A stretch of 64,000 bases of DNA, taken from positions 2,108,001 to 2,172,000 of the forward strand of contig NZ_CP092891.1 in NCBI RefSeq assembly GCF_026559675.1, written 5' to 3'. A program made the translations under genes and the position numbers. Of the stretch, positions 25,806-36,294 are shown one piece after another. This DNA comes from Microbacterium oxydans. GTDB lineage: Bacteria > Actinomycetota > Actinomycetes > Actinomycetales > Microbacteriaceae. Within the stretch, counting starts at the first letter, position 1. The number at the start of each line of letters is the position of its first letter. Under the pieces are notes generated by a model. It worked only from the letters and a program-made list of their open reading frames with translations. It was not told where the DNA came from and ran no database searches.

Positions 25806-26711
25806 TCAGAAGGGCAGAAGCGGATCGACCGCGACCGCGACGAAGATCAGCGTCAGGTAGGTGATCGAGGCGTGGAACACGCGCATCGGACGCGGCTCGG
25901 TCCCGCGGACGGCCCGGTTGTACAGGCGGTGCGACTCGTAGATGAACCAGCCGCCGAACACCGCGGCGGACACCGTGTAGACGAGGCCCATGTCCGCGAT
26001 CGGGACGAGCAGGAGCGAGCAGGCCACGGTCGCCCACGCGTAGAGGATGACCTGGAGGCCGACCTGGGAGGCGTTGCGCGTGACGCCGAGCATCGGCACG
26101 TCCACGTCCTCGTAGTCGTCCTTGTACTTCATCGACAGCGGCCAGTAGTGCGGCGGCGTCCAGAGGAAGACCAGGAGGAAGAGGATGAAGGCCGGCCAGT
26201 CGAGCGAGCCGGTCACGGCGGACCAGCCGATCAGCACCGGGAAGCACCCGGCGATGCCGCCCCAGATGATGTTCTGCTCGGTGCGGCGCTTGAGGATCAT
26301 CGTGTAGATCACGACGTAGAAGAAGATGGCCGTCGCCGACAGCAGGGCGGTGAGCCAGTTCGTCGTGAGCAGGAGCCAGACGGTCGAGGCGACGGCGAGC
26401 GTCCACGAGAAGATCAGCGCGCCGCGGGGGCTGACCTCGCCCGTGACCAGAGGCCGATTCTCGGTGCGGTGCATGTGCGCATCGATGTCGCGATCGAGGT
26501 ACATGTTGAACGAGGCGGCGGAACCGGCGCTCAGCGATCCGCCGATGACGGTCGCCAGCACGAGCCAGAGGTTCGGCAGCCCACCCTGCGCCAGGAACAT
26601 CACGGGAACCGTGGACACGAGCAGCAGTTCGAGCACGCGCGGCTTGGTGAGCGTGACGTAGGCCTTCACCGTGCGACCGACGGACGACTTCCTCACGGTC
26701 TGATCAGACAT
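25806..26711 (-). CDS. ctaB: Protohaem IX farnesyltransferase (haem O synthase)
   Basis: A 301-aa polyprenyltransferase with about nine membrane helices; it adds farnesyl to haem B to give haem O, the substrate of CtaA. The first Asp-rich motif [20 protein letters not shown] lies at 69-88 and the second in [13 protein letters not shown]. The ATG at 26711 starts the homologous region (MSDQTVRKS); GGAGGAGG lies about 20 bases upstream, further than usual. The frame is open well upstream but crosses the promoter region. It diverges from tkt. Confidence 0.92.
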   Translation of the reverse strand: MSDQTVRKSSVGRTVKAYVTLTKPRVLELLLVSTVPVMFLAQGGLPNLWLVLATVIGGSLSAGSAASFNMYLDRDIDAHMHRTENRPLVTGEVSPRGALIFSWTLAVASTVWLLLTTNWLTALLSATAIFFYVVIYTMILKRRTEQNIIWGGIAGCFPVLIGWSAVTGSLDWPAFILFLLVFLWTPPHYWPLSMKYKDDYEDVDVPMLGVTRNASQVGLQVILYAWATVACSLLLVPIADMGLVYTVSAAVFGGWFIYESHRLYNRAVRGTEPRPMRVFHASITYLTLIFVAVAVDPLLPF

Positions 26712-26761
26712 CGTCGAGATCTCGATCGCCTCCTCCGCACGTGTGACCGGACAACCTCTCC

Positions 26762-26831
26762 AGTGTATGACACCGGATGACGTCATCCGGCTCGCGGGCC
26801 CGCGTAGCGCATCGCACGTCACCGCTATGCT
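26762..26831. promoter_or_regulatory. Divergent ctaB/tkt promoters with an exact 18-bp palindrome
   Basis: TACACT (26767..26762, minus) is a -10 for ctaB and TATGCT (26826-26831, plus) a -10 for tkt. Between them lies the exact palindrome CCGGATGACGTCATCCGG (26773-26790), placed over the ctaB -35/spacer zone. This is the shape of an operator for a dimeric regulator. Sequence is seen; the regulator is unknown. Confidence 0.6.
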
Positions 26832-26925
26832 GAAAACACTCGCGCGCCCGGCGATGTGCACACCTCTCCGTGATGATGCGGATGCGCCAGGGAATACGGG
26901 CGCCCTCGAAACTGTCGGAAAGGGC

Positions 26926-29043
26926 ATGAACGTGTCGGAATTGCAGTGGGATGAGATCGATCGGCGCGCGGTGGACACCGCACGAATCCTGGCGGCTGAC
27001 GCCGTGGAGAAGGTCGGCAACGGTCACCCCGGCACGGCCATGAGCCTGGCCCCGGCGGCCTACCTCCTCTACCAGCGGGTTCTGCGTCACGACCCGACCG
27101 ACACCGACTGGCTCGGTCGTGACCGCTTCATCCTCTCCGCGGGACACTCGTCGCTCACCCAGTACGTCGAGCTCTACCTCGGCGGCTTCGGTCTGGAGCT
27201 GGACGACCTGAAGGCCCTGCGCACGTGGGGTTCGCTGACCCCGGGTCACCCGGAGTACGGCCACACCAAGGGTGTCGAGATCACCACCGGCCCGCTCGGC
27301 CAGGGCCTCGCCTCCGCCGTGGGCTTCGCCTACGCCGCCCGCTACGAGCGCGGTCTCTTCGATCCCCAGGCCGAGGCGGGTACGAGCCCCTTCGACCACT
27401 TCGTCTACGTGATCGCCGGCGACGGCGACCTGCAGGAGGGCGTCACCAGCGAGGCCTCCTCGCTCGCGGGTCACCAGCAGCTCGGCAACCTCATCGCGAT
27501 CTACGACTCCAACCAGATCTCCATCGAGGACGACACCAACGTCGCCTTCACCGAGGACGTCGCCGCGCGCTACGAGGCGTACGGCTGGCAGGTCCAGGTC
27601 GTCGACTGGAAGAAGACCGGCGAGTACGTCGAAGACGTCGCCGAGCTGCACGCCGCCATCGAGGCCGCGAAGGGCGAGACCTCGAAGCCGTCGCTCATCA
27701 TCCTCAAGACGATCATCGGCTGGCCGTCGCCCGGCAAGCAGAACTCGGGCAAGATCCACGGCTCCGCTCTCGGCGCCGACGAGCTCGCCGCGACCAAGAA
27801 GGTCCTCGGCTTCGACCCCGAGCAGAACTTCGTGGTCGCCGACGACGTCATCGCCCACACGCGTGGTCTCGCCGCCCGTGCCGCCGAGGCCCGTGCCGCC
27901 TGGCAGGAGTCGTTCGACGCCTGGGCCGCCGCGAACCCGGAGAAGAAGGCCCTCCTCGACCGCCTCGAGGCGCAGGAGCTCCCCTCCGACATCACGAGCG
28001 CCCTGCCGGTGTTCGAATCCGGCAAGGAGGTGTCGACCCGCGCCGCGTCCGGCCAGGTCATCAACGCCCTCGCCGCCGAGCTCCCCGAGCTGTGGGGCGG
28101 ATCGGCCGACCTCGCCGAGTCGAACCTCACCACCATCAAGGACGCGCCGTCGTTCATCCCCGCCGAGTGGTCGACCCACGAGTGGTCGGGCAACCCCTAC
28201 GGCCGCGTGCTGCACTTCGGCATCCGCGAGCACGCCATGGGTGCGATCATCAACGGCATCGTGCTGCACGGCCCGACCCGCGCGTTCGGCGGCACGTTCC
28301 TCATCTTCAGCGACTACATGCGCCCGCCCGTGCGTCTCGCAGCGCTCATGAACGTGCCCAGCATCTTCGTCTGGACCCACGACTCCGTCGCCCTCGGCGA
28401 GGACGGTCCGACGCACCAGCCCGTCGAGCAGCTGGCGACGCTCCGCGCGATCCCGAACTTCACCGTCGTGCGCCCCGCGGACGCGAACGAGACGGCCGCG
28501 ACCTGGCTCGAGATCCTCCGTCGCCACGAGGGACCGGCCGGTATCGCTCTGACCCGTCAGAACATCCCGGTGTTCGCCCGCGGTGAAGGCGCGGCCTCGG
28601 GTGACGTGTTCGCCTCCGCCGACAACGCCTCGAAGGGCGCGTACGTGCTCGCCGAGGCACCGAACGGCACCCCGGACGTCATCATCGTGGCCACCGGCTC
28701 CGAGGTGCAGCTCGCGGTCAACGCCCGCGAGGCACTCGCCGCGGAGGGCGTGAACGTCCGCGTCGTGTCCGCTCCGTCGCTGGAGTGGTTCGACGAGCAG
28801 GACGCCGAGTACCGCGAGAGCGTGCTGCCGGCCTCCGTGACGGCGCGCGTGTCGGTCGAGGCCGGCTCCGTGCTCAGCTGGCGCGGCATCGTGGGCGACC
28901 GCGGCCGCTCGGTCGGCATCGACCACTTCGGCGCCTCCGCCGACTACAAGACCCTCTTCGAGAAGTTCGGCATCACCACCGAGGCCGTCATCGCGGCCGC
29001 CCGCGAGACCCTCGCGGCAAACAGCACCAAGGAGAACGCATGA
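26926..29043 (+). CDS. tkt: Transketolase
   Basis: A 705-aa thiamine-diphosphate enzyme linking the pentose phosphate pathway to glycolysis. Seen: [17 protein letters not shown], the ThDP motif [25 protein letters not shown], the central [11 protein letters not shown] with the catalytic Glu, and [18 protein letters not shown]. The length is normal. A GTG six bases downstream (26932) has the better distance to the GGAAAGG ribosome site and may be the true start. It heads the six-gene operon tkt-tal-pgi-zwf-opcA-pgl with a leader of roughly 90 nt. Confidence 0.95.
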   Translation: MNVSELQWDEIDRRAVDTARILAADAVEKVGNGHPGTAMSLAPAAYLLYQRVLRHDPTDTDWLGRDRFILSAGHSSLTQYVELYLGGFGLELDDLKALRTWGSLTPGHPEYGHTKGVEITTGPLGQGLASAVGFAYAARYERGLFDPQAEAGTSPFDHFVYVIAGDGDLQEGVTSEASSLAGHQQLGNLIAIYDSNQISIEDDTNVAFTEDVAARYEAYGWQVQVVDWKKTGEYVEDVAELHAAIEAAKGETSKPSLIILKTIIGWPSPGKQNSGKIHGSALGADELAATKKVLGFDPEQNFVVADDVIAHTRGLAARAAEARAAWQESFDAWAAANPEKKALLDRLEAQELPSDITSALPVFESGKEVSTRAASGQVINALAAELPELWGGSADLAESNLTTIKDAPSFIPAEWSTHEWSGNPYGRVLHFGIREHAMGAIINGIVLHGPTRAFGGTFLIFSDYMRPPVRLAALMNVPSIFVWTHDSVALGEDGPTHQPVEQLATLRAIPNFTVVRPADANETAATWLEILRRHEGPAGIALTRQNIPVFARGEGAASGDVFASADNASKGAYVLAEAPNGTPDVIIVATGSEVQLAVNAREALAAEGVNVRVVSAPSLEWFDEQDAEYRESVLPASVTARVSVEAGSVLSWRGIVGDRGRSVGIDHFGASADYKTLFEKFGITTEAVIAAARETLAANSTKENA

Positions 29044-30152
29044 GCACCCCCACCGCACAGCTCGCCGCCGCCGGCGTCAGCATCTGGCTCGACGACCTCT
29101 CCCGCACCCGCATCTCCTCCGGCAACCTCGCCGAGCTGATCTCGTCGCGCAACGTCGTGGGCGTCACGACCAACCCGACGATCTTCGCGAACGCGATCAC
29201 CGACAAGAACGACACGTCCTACGACGCACAGGTGACCGAGCTCGCCGCGTCCGGCGCCACCGCGGAGGAGGCGGTCTTCGCCGCCACCACGCAGGACGTC
29301 GCGGCCGCCCTCGACGTTTTCCGTCCCGTCTGGGAGGCCTCCGACCACGTCGACGGCCGCGTCTCGATCGAGGTCTCCCCCGACCTCGCGCACGACACCG
29401 CCGGCACCGTGGCTCAGGCCAAGGAGCTGTGGGCCAAGATCGACCGCCCGAACCTCCTCGTCAAGATCCCCGCGACCAAGGCCGGCCTGCCCGCCATCGC
29501 CGAGGCGATCGGCGCCGGGATCAGCGTCAACGTCACGCTGATCTTCAGCCTGGAGCGCTACGCCGAGGTCATCGAGGCCTACCTCACCGGCCTCGAGACG
29601 GCCAAGGCCGCGGGCATCTCCCTGTCGACCATCCACTCCGTCGCGTCGTTCTTCGTCTCGCGCGTCGACACCGAGACCGACAAGCGCCTCACCGCGATCG
29701 GCACGGACGCCGCTGAAGCCCTCAAGAGCAAGGCCGGCCTCGCGAACGCCCGCCTCGCCTACGAGCTGTTCGAGCAGACGTTCGCGGGCGACCGCGCGAA
29801 GGCTCTGCGCGACGCGGGCGCGAACCTGCAGCGCCCGCTGTGGGCGTCGACCGGCGTCAAGGACCCGGCCCTCCCCGACACGCTCTACGTGACCGAGCTC
29901 GTCGCCGACGGTGTCGTCAACACGATGCCCGAGAAGACCCTCGAGGCCACGTTCGACCACGGCGTCGTCACCGGCGACACGATCACGGGCGGCTACGAAG
30001 AGGCCCGTGCGGTGTTCGCCGGCCTCGCCGAGGTCGGCATCGACTTCACCGACGTCACCCAGGTCCTGGAGGACGAGGGCGTCGCGAAGTTCATCGACTC
30101 GTGGCACGACCTGCTCACCCAGGTCGCCGAGGCTCTGGAGTCGCAGCGATGA
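29040..30152 (+). CDS. tal: Transaldolase
   Basis: A 370-aa enzyme of the long actinobacterial transaldolase type, moving a dihydroxyacetone unit between sugar phosphates. TTNPTIF is at 43-49 and the Schiff-base Lys is K142 in [11 protein letters not shown]. It starts inside the tkt stop (ATGA overlap) and ends inside the pgi start. In some bacteria Tal and Pgi are fused; here they are separate but tightly coupled. Confidence 0.95.
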   Translation: MSTPTAQLAAAGVSIWLDDLSRTRISSGNLAELISSRNVVGVTTNPTIFANAITDKNDTSYDAQVTELAASGATAEEAVFAATTQDVAAALDVFRPVWEASDHVDGRVSIEVSPDLAHDTAGTVAQAKELWAKIDRPNLLVKIPATKAGLPAIAEAIGAGISVNVTLIFSLERYAEVIEAYLTGLETAKAAGISLSTIHSVASFFVSRVDTETDKRLTAIGTDAAEALKSKAGLANARLAYELFEQTFAGDRAKALRDAGANLQRPLWASTGVKDPALPDTLYVTELVADGVVNTMPEKTLEATFDHGVVTGDTITGGYEEARAVFAGLAEVGIDFTDVTQVLEDEGVAKFIDSWHDLLTQVAEALESQR

Positions 30153-31756
30153 CCTTCTCGATCCACACGTCCGGCGCCGCCCGCGCCGCGATCGATGAGA
30201 CGGTGCCGAGCCTCGTCCACGATCTGATCGCCTCGCGCATCACCGGCGGCGACGCCACCCTCTGGGGAGACGCCGCACAGGCCGAGGCCTCCGTCCGACT
30301 CGGCTGGGTCGAGGCCGTCTCGATCTCGCGACCGCTGGTCGCCGAGATCGTCGCGCTGCGCGCCGACCTGAACGCCAAGGGCGTCACGCGCGTCGTCCTC
30401 GCCGGCATGGGCGGCTCCTCGCTCGCCCCCGAGGTCATTGCACAGACCTCGGGCGTCCCGCTGACGATCCTGGACTCGACCGCGCCCGGCCAGGTGCTGG
30501 CCGCTCTCGACGAGGGCCTCGAGGACACGGTCCTCGTGGTGTCGTCGAAGTCGGGCTCCACCGTCGAGACCGACTCGCAGCGTCGCACGTTCGAGGCCGC
30601 GTTCCGCGACCTCGGCATCGACCCCACCGAGCGCATCGTCGTGGTCACCGACCCGGCCTCGCCCCTCGACGCGTCCGCGCGCGAGGCGGGCTACCGCGTC
30701 TTCAACGCCGACCCGAACGTCGGCGGCCGCTACTCCGCGCTGACCGCCTTCGGCCTGGTGCCGTCCGGCCTCGCCGGCGTCGACATCGACGAGCTCCTGA
30801 ACGAGGCCGAGGCCTCGCTGCTCGAGGTCGCCGTGGACTCCGCCGAGAACCCGGCTCTCCGCCTGGGTGCGGCCATCGCCGCGACCACGCCCCGTCGTGA
30901 CAAGCTCGGCCTGATCACCGACGGCACGCACATCAACGGCCTGCCGGACTGGATCGAGCAGCTCATCGCGGAGTCCACGGGCAAGGACGGCACCGGCATC
31001 CTCCCGGTCGTCCTGCTCCCGGTCTCGCCCGAGCTCGATCCCGTGCCCGCCGACCTCCAGATCGTCCGCCTGGTCGACGACGCGAACGAATTCCACCTGC
31101 ACGAGCGCCACGAGGGAGAGATCCTCGTCAGCGGCACCCTCGGCGCCCAGTTCATCGTGTGGGAGTACGCCACCGCGATCGCCGGGCACCTGCTCCGCAT
31201 CAACCCGTTCGACCAGCCCGACGTCGAGTCGGCGAAGATCGCGGCGCGTGGTCTGCTCGACGCGCGTCCCGAGCCGACCGCTCCGGCTTTCGTCGAGAAC
31301 GGCGTCGAGGTGCGGGTGTCCGACCCGGCCCTCGCCGCCTCCGGCACGGTCGAAGGCGTGCTCGACGCCCTCTGGGCGCAGCTCCCCGCCGACGGCTACG
31401 TGTCCATCCAGGCCTACGTCAACCGCCTGGAGGTGCCGCAGCTCCAGGGCCTCCGCGAGCTCGTCGCGGCGGACTCCGGTCGCCCGACCACCTTCGGGTG
31501 GGGTCCGCGCTTCCTGCACTCCACCGGTCAGTACCACAAGGGCGGTCCCGCACAGGGCGTGTTCCTGCAGATCCTGGAGCGCACCGAGGTCGACCTCGAG
31601 ATCCCGGATCGTCCCTTCACGTTCGGGCAGCTCATCCAGGCGCAGGCCGCCGGAGACGCGGGTGTGCTCGCCGAACACGGCCGCCCGGTCGTCACGCTGA
31701 CGATCACCGAGTCCTCGGACGACGTGCTCGCCCTCTTCGAAGCCGCACAGAAGTAA
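30149..31756 (+). CDS. pgi: Glucose-6-phosphate isomerase
   Basis: A 535-aa SIS-domain isomerase interconverting glucose-6-P and fructose-6-P. The sugar-phosphate loops are [11 protein letters not shown] (85-95) and [10 protein letters not shown] (132-141); [17 protein letters not shown] and a C-terminal [11 protein letters not shown] contain the usual catalytic region. It resembles the form found fused or adjacent to transaldolase rather than E. coli Pgi. Its ATG overlaps the tal stop by four bases. This puts the recycling step for fructose-6-P in the oxidative pentose phosphate operon. Confidence 0.88.
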   Translation: MTFSIHTSGAARAAIDETVPSLVHDLIASRITGGDATLWGDAAQAEASVRLGWVEAVSISRPLVAEIVALRADLNAKGVTRVVLAGMGGSSLAPEVIAQTSGVPLTILDSTAPGQVLAALDEGLEDTVLVVSSKSGSTVETDSQRRTFEAAFRDLGIDPTERIVVVTDPASPLDASAREAGYRVFNADPNVGGRYSALTAFGLVPSGLAGVDIDELLNEAEASLLEVAVDSAENPALRLGAAIAATTPRRDKLGLITDGTHINGLPDWIEQLIAESTGKDGTGILPVVLLPVSPELDPVPADLQIVRLVDDANEFHLHERHEGEILVSGTLGAQFIVWEYATAIAGHLLRINPFDQPDVESAKIAARGLLDARPEPTAPAFVENGVEVRVSDPALAASGTVEGVLDALWAQLPADGYVSIQAYVNRLEVPQLQGLRELVAADSGRPTTFGWGPRFLHSTGQYHKGGPAQGVFLQILERTEVDLEIPDRPFTFGQLIQAQAAGDAGVLAEHGRPVVTLTITESSDDVLALFEAAQK

Positions 31757-31777
31757 CAGCAGGAGAATCCCCCACCG

Positions 31778-33328
31778 ATGTCTGTTCCCATCTCGCGCGG
31801 GCACAACCCGCTGCGTGACCCCGACGATCGCCGCCTCAACCGGATCGCGGGGCCCAGCGCCCTCGTGATCTTCGGCGTCACCGGAGACCTGTCACGCAAG
31901 AAGCTGATGCCCGCGGTCTACGACCTCGCCAACCGCGGTCTCCTCCCCCCGGGCTTCGCCCTGGTCGGGTTCGCCCGTCGGGACTGGGAGGACCAGGACT
32001 TCGCCCAGGTCGTCTACGACGCCGTCAAGGAGCATGCCCGCACGCCGTTCCGGGAGGAGACCTGGACGCAGCTGCTCCAGGGCATCCGGTTCGTCTCGGG
32101 CGAGTTCGACAACCCCGACTCGTTCCGCAAGCTGCGCGAGACGGTCGAGAAGCTCGACGTCGAACGCGGCACGATGGGCAACCACGCGTTCTACCTGTCG
32201 ATCCCGCCGAAGGACTTCCCCCTCGTCGCCAAGCAGCTGAAGGAGTCTGGCCTCGTCGGCGAGAACAGCGACGACGACGAGCGGTGGCGCCGTGTCGTGA
32301 TCGAGAAGCCCTTCGGACACGACCTGGAGTCCGCCCGCGCTCTCAACGCCGCGCTCGAGGTGGCCTTCCCGGCCGACTCGATCTTCCGCATCGACCACTA
32401 CCTCGGCAAGGAGACGGTCCAGAACATCCTGGCGTTGCGCTTCGCGAACGAGCTGTACGAGCCGATCTGGAACCGCAACTACGTCGACCACGTGCAGATC
32501 ACGATGGCCGAGGACATCGGCGTCGGCGGGCGTGCCGGGTACTACGACGGCATCGGCGCGGCGCGCGACGTCATCCAGAACCACCTGCTGCAGCTCCTGG
32601 CGCTCACCGCCATGGAGGAGCCGATCAGCCTGTCGGCCGAGCACCTCCGCTCCGAGAAGGAGAAGGTCCTCGCCGCGGTCCACGTGCCGGACGACCTCTC
32701 GCTCGCGACCGCCCGCGGACAGTACGCCGGCGGCTGGCAGGGCGGCGACGAGGTCACCGGCTTCCTGGACGAGGAGGGCATGAACCCCGAGTCCACGACC
32801 GAGACGTACGCGGCCATCAAGCTCGAGATCGACACGCGCCGCTGGGCCGATGTGCCGTTCTACCTGCGCACGGGTAAGCGCCTCGGGCGACGCGTCACCG
32901 AGATCGCCGTGGTCTTCAAGCGCGCTCCGCAGCACCTGTTCGGTCGCGGCAACGCCTCCGAGCTCGGACAGAACGCGCTCGTCATCCGCGTGCAGCCCGA
33001 CGAGGGCGTCACGATCCGCTTCGGCTCGAAGGTCCCGGGCAGCGGAACCAACGTCCGCGACGTCACGATGGACTTCGGATACGGCCACGCCTTCACCGAG
33101 GCGAGCCCCGAGGCCTACGAGCGCCTGATCCTCGACGTCCTGCTGGGCGACCCGCCGCTGTTCCCGCGGCACGAGGAGGTCGAGCTCTCCTGGAAGATCC
33201 TCGACCCGGTGGAGAAGTACTGGGCAGCCGTCGGCGGTCCGGTGGAGCAGTACGCGCCCGGCTCGTGGGGACCGGCATCCGCCGACGACCTGCTGGCCCG
33301 CGACGGACGAGTCTGGAGACGCCCGTGA
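31778..33328 (+). CDS. zwf: Glucose-6-phosphate 1-dehydrogenase
   Basis: A 516-aa enzyme, first step of the oxidative pentose phosphate pathway, making 6-phosphogluconolactone and NADPH. The coenzyme loop is GVTGDLSRKK (33-42), EKPFG is at 176-180, and the active-site signature RIDHYLGKE is at 204-212 with catalytic H206. It starts 21 bases after pgi with AGGAGA, and its stop overlaps opcA by four bases. Confidence 0.96.
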   Translation: MSVPISRGHNPLRDPDDRRLNRIAGPSALVIFGVTGDLSRKKLMPAVYDLANRGLLPPGFALVGFARRDWEDQDFAQVVYDAVKEHARTPFREETWTQLLQGIRFVSGEFDNPDSFRKLRETVEKLDVERGTMGNHAFYLSIPPKDFPLVAKQLKESGLVGENSDDDERWRRVVIEKPFGHDLESARALNAALEVAFPADSIFRIDHYLGKETVQNILALRFANELYEPIWNRNYVDHVQITMAEDIGVGGRAGYYDGIGAARDVIQNHLLQLLALTAMEEPISLSAEHLRSEKEKVLAAVHVPDDLSLATARGQYAGGWQGGDEVTGFLDEEGMNPESTTETYAAIKLEIDTRRWADVPFYLRTGKRLGRRVTEIAVVFKRAPQHLFGRGNASELGQNALVIRVQPDEGVTIRFGSKVPGSGTNVRDVTMDFGYGHAFTEASPEAYERLILDVLLGDPPLFPRHEEVELSWKILDPVEKYWAAVGGPVEQYAPGSWGPASADDLLARDGRVWRRP

Positions 33329-34260
33329 TCATCGATCTTCCCGACACGACTGTCAGCCAGGTCGCCAAGCAGCTCGTCAAGGTGCGCGAAGAGGGCGGCG
33401 CGGTCGCACTCGGCCGTGTGCTGACGCTCGTCATCGCGGCCCGCAACGGCGTCGCCGAGGCCGCCATCGACGCGGCGAACGACGCGTCGCGCGAGCACCC
33501 GATGCGCGTCATCGTGATCACGACGGGCGACGGCGAGTCCCGCCTCGACGCCCAGATCCGCGTCGGCGGCGACGCCGGTGCCAGCGAGGTCGTCGTCCTG
33601 CGGGCGTACGGCGAGGCTGCGAGCAACGAGGAGAGCCTCATCACGGGCCTCCTTCTGCCCGATGCCCCCGTCGTCGCCTGGTGGCCCGAGGAGGCTCCCA
33701 CCTCGCCCGCCACGTCGCCTCTCGGCCGCATCGCACAGCGTCGCATCACGGACGCCGCGACCTCGCCCGACGTGCGCGACCGGCTCGCGCTGCTCGGACG
33801 CACGCATGCACCGGGAGACACCGACCTCGCCTGGACGCGTCTGACCCACTGGCGCGAGCAGCTCGCCGCCGTCCTCGACCAGCCGCCGTATGAGTCGATC
33901 ACGGGTGTCGAGGTGCGCGGTGCATCGGCCTCCCCGTCGACGGCTCTGCTCGCCGCCTGGCTGCAGATGGCCCTCGACGTGCCCGTGCGCTGGTCGTACG
34001 AAGACCCCGAGCACTGGCAGGAGGGCATCAAGTCGGTCCGTCTGACCCGCGCGTCGGGCGACATCCTGCTCGAGCGCCCGTCTCCCGGTATCGCGATCCT
34101 GACGCAGCCGGATCAGCCGAAGCACGACCTCCACCTCCCGCGTCGCACCCTCCGTGAGTGCCTCGCGGAGGAGCTGCGTCGGCTGGACCCGGACGTCCTG
34201 TACGGTCGAGTCATCACCGAGGGCTGGGAGAAGCTGGGTCCGCCCGAGACAGGAGAGTGA
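33325..34260 (+). CDS. opcA: Glucose-6-phosphate dehydrogenase assembly protein OpcA
   Basis: A 311-aa protein of the OpcA family, needed for assembly or activation of Zwf in actinobacteria and cyanobacteria. Family features are the N-terminal DTTVSQVAKQLVKVREEGG and the central PDAPVVAWWPEEAP segment. It begins with GTG inside the zwf stop codon (GTGA), matching the stoichiometric partnership with Zwf. Confidence 0.92.
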   Translation: MIIDLPDTTVSQVAKQLVKVREEGGAVALGRVLTLVIAARNGVAEAAIDAANDASREHPMRVIVITTGDGESRLDAQIRVGGDAGASEVVVLRAYGEAASNEESLITGLLLPDAPVVAWWPEEAPTSPATSPLGRIAQRRITDAATSPDVRDRLALLGRTHAPGDTDLAWTRLTHWREQLAAVLDQPPYESITGVEVRGASASPSTALLAAWLQMALDVPVRWSYEDPEHWQEGIKSVRLTRASGDILLERPSPGIAILTQPDQPKHDLHLPRRTLRECLAEELRRLDPDVLYGRVITEGWEKLGPPETGE

Positions 34261-34265
34261 CGTCG

Positions 34266-35045
34266 ATGACGACATCGTCCGCCGAGAAGCGGGTCGTGGT
34301 GGAATCCACGCCCGCCGCACTCGCCAGCCGCGTGGCCGACCGGTTCCTCACGCGTGTCCGCGCGCGCACCCGGAACGGCCGACTCGCCCACATCGCCCTC
34401 ACCGGCGGTTCGATGGGTGGAGCGGTGCTGCAAGCCGCAGCGGCCGATCCTCGGGCCACCGAGATCGACTGGTCGCTCGTGCACTTCTGGTGGGGTGACG
34501 AGCGGTTCGTGCCAAGGGACGATGCCGACCGCAACTCGTTGCAGTCGCGGCAGGCCCTGCTCGACCACATCGCCGTGCCCTCGGAGAACGTGCACGAGGT
34601 CTCCGGCCCGGAGACGGGTCTGACGCTCGACGAGTCGGCAGCGGCCTACGCCGCCGACCTCGCTCGATTCGGCACCGACGAACACCCCTGGCCGTCCTTC
34701 GCGGTGTGCTTCCTCGGCGTCGGCCCGGACGGACACATCGCGTCCCTGTTCCCCGACCGCGAAGAGGTCACGGTGACGGACGCCGCGGTCCTGGCGGTGC
34801 GCGAGTCGCCCAAGCCGCCGCCCGAGCGCGTGACCCTCACGCGTCCCGTGCTCAACTCCTCGAAGCGGGTGTGGCTCGTGCTCACCGGCGCCGACAAGGC
34901 TTCGGCGCTGGGCCTCGCTCTCGCCGGAGCGAGCTACACGAGCGTTCCCGCGGCCGGCGCCAAGGGCCGCAAGCGCACGGTCTTCTTCGTCGACGAGGCC
35001 GCGGCCTCCGAGGTCTCCCCCGACCTGATCGATCAGGCGTACTGA
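34266..35045 (+). CDS. pgl: 6-phosphogluconolactonase
   Basis: A 259-aa DevB/SOL-type lactonase that hydrolyses the product of Zwf. Conserved blocks: ALTGGSMGGAVL, FWWGDERFVPRDDADRN and GVGPDGHIASLFP. The ATG at 34266 has AGGAG ten bases upstream; an in-frame GTG at 34257 overlaps the opcA stop but leaves almost no spacing to that site. Last gene of the pentose phosphate operon; a short hairpin follows. Confidence 0.93.
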   Translation: MTTSSAEKRVVVESTPAALASRVADRFLTRVRARTRNGRLAHIALTGGSMGGAVLQAAAADPRATEIDWSLVHFWWGDERFVPRDDADRNSLQSRQALLDHIAVPSENVHEVSGPETGLTLDESAAAYAADLARFGTDEHPWPSFAVCFLGVGPDGHIASLFPDREEVTVTDAAVLAVRESPKPPPERVTLTRPVLNSSKRVWLVLTGADKASALGLALAGASYTSVPAAGAKGRKRTVFFVDEAAASEVSPDLIDQAY

Positions 35046-35057
35046 ACACCACAGGGC

Positions 35058-35075
35058 GCGGGTCTCCGGACCCGC
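35058..35075. terminator. Short terminator-like hairpin
   Basis: GCGGGTC-TCCG-GACCCGC forms a 7-bp stem with a four-base loop in the 54-bp gap between the convergent pgl and DMT transporter genes. It probably ends both transcripts. No T-run. Confidence 0.5.
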
Positions 35076-35099
35076 ACCTGCGGCTGGCCTACCGGCCCG

Positions 35100-36251
35100 C
35101 TACGGCTGGTCTGACGAACCCTGCCGCCACGGCGGCGTCTCCTGGCCGTCGGATCCTGTGCCGTCGCCCGGAGCGCCTGTGGCGGTGGTCGACGGAGAGG
35201 CTTCTCCGGCGGCTCGCGCGTCGTGACCGGAGTTCGGGCCTGAGTTCGGGCCGGAGTTCGAGCCAGAGCTCGTCGGAGTGCTCCCGCGCTCGATCCCGAG
35301 CTCCTGGCTGTCGCTGAGCACCTGCGGGTGGTAACGGGCGAGCCCGACGACGCCCCAGACGGCGATGGCGCCGGCGATCCCGAAGATCACCAGGACCCAC
35401 CACGGGGCTGCCGCAGCCTCGCCCAGCACGACCATGCCGATGAGCACGGCGATGAGGGGGTCGACCACCGTGAGTCCGGCGATCACGAGATCGGGTGGGC
35501 CCGAGCTGTAGGCGGTCTGCACGAAGTACGCACCGACGGCGGCGGCCGAGACGAGGGCCAGCACGCAGATGCCGGTGATCCACTCGAACTGCCCCGCCTC
35601 GATGCGCTTGATGACGACCTTCGCGAGCGTCGCGACGAAGCCGTAGAGGATGCCGGCGCCGATCACGTAGAAGAGTGCACGCATGCGATGGCGCAGGATC
35701 AGCCAGCACGCGCCGAGCACGATGATCACGACCAGGAGAAGGGCCAGGATCACGAAGAGCTCGCGGTCCGTGACCTCCTGCTCGGTGGCGTAGATCGCCG
35801 CGAAGAACACGAAGAGGAAGATGCCGCCCACGCAGCAGATGATCGCCGTCAGCGATTGCCTCGTGGGCGAATGGCCCGTGATCCGGGCATTGAGCAGCGT
35901 CGTGATGACGAGGGCGATCGCTCCCAGAGGCTGGACGACGATGAGCGGCGCCCGTACGAGGGCCGCGAGCTGACAGACGATCGCGAGCGCGAGCATCAGC
36001 GTTCCCACGATCCAGGACGGTCGGGTCAGGAGGCCCTTGATCTGCGCGAAGGTGAGTCCCGACGTGCCGGTGGAGCCGCTGAGACGCTCGACCTTCTCCA
36101 CGCCGCGGTGCTGATACTGCGCGCCGAGCGACATGAAGACCGCTCCAGCGAGGGCGAGAGGGATGCCGAGCAGGATGCCCGGGTCCTGGAAGGCGCCCAC
36201 GAGCTGGTCGCCGACGTCTTCGGCCATCCCCATCCACACCCCTGCGCTCAC
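35100..36251 (-). CDS. DMT-superfamily transporter with repeat-rich tail
   Basis: A 383-aa membrane protein with about nine to ten hydrophobic helices arranged as in DMT/EamA-like permeases (residues about 25-310). The last 60 residues are hydrophilic and low-complexity, with SGSN-SGPN-SGPN-SG repeats, and are probably a cytoplasmic disordered tail. The substrate is unknown. GTG start; TAGGGT (36263..36258) lies 6 bases before it, supporting a leaderless start and making the upstream end firm. It diverges from def. Confidence 0.78.
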   Translation of the reverse strand: MSAGVWMGMAEDVGDQLVGAFQDPGILLGIPLALAGAVFMSLGAQYQHRGVEKVERLSGSTGTSGLTFAQIKGLLTRPSWIVGTLMLALAIVCQLAALVRAPLIVVQPLGAIALVITTLLNARITGHSPTRQSLTAIICCVGGIFLFVFFAAIYATEQEVTDRELFVILALLLVVIIVLGACWLILRHRMRALFYVIGAGILYGFVATLAKVVIKRIEAGQFEWITGICVLALVSAAAVGAYFVQTAYSSGPPDLVIAGLTVVDPLIAVLIGMVVLGEAAAAPWWVLVIFGIAGAIAVWGVVGLARYHPQVLSDSQELGIERGSTPTSSGSNSGPNSGPNSGHDARAAGEASPSTTATGAPGDGTGSDGQETPPWRQGSSDQP

Positions 36252-36294
36252 ACTACGACCCTACCTGGCGTATGGCGCCGACTAGGGTTGTGAC
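36252..36294. promoter_or_regulatory. Divergent leaderless promoters of DMT transporter and def
   Basis: In a 43-bp gap TAGGGT (36263..36258, minus) stands 6 nt before the transporter GTG, and TAGGGT (36283-36288, plus) stands 6 nt before the def GTG. The two boxes are identical and face outward, an arrangement matching that of glgM/glgC. Confidence 0.6.

Noticed and set aside
35210..35290. Short tandem repeat as a microsatellite or intergenic repeat
   Set aside because: It is in frame and encodes the SGPN tail of the DMT transporter.
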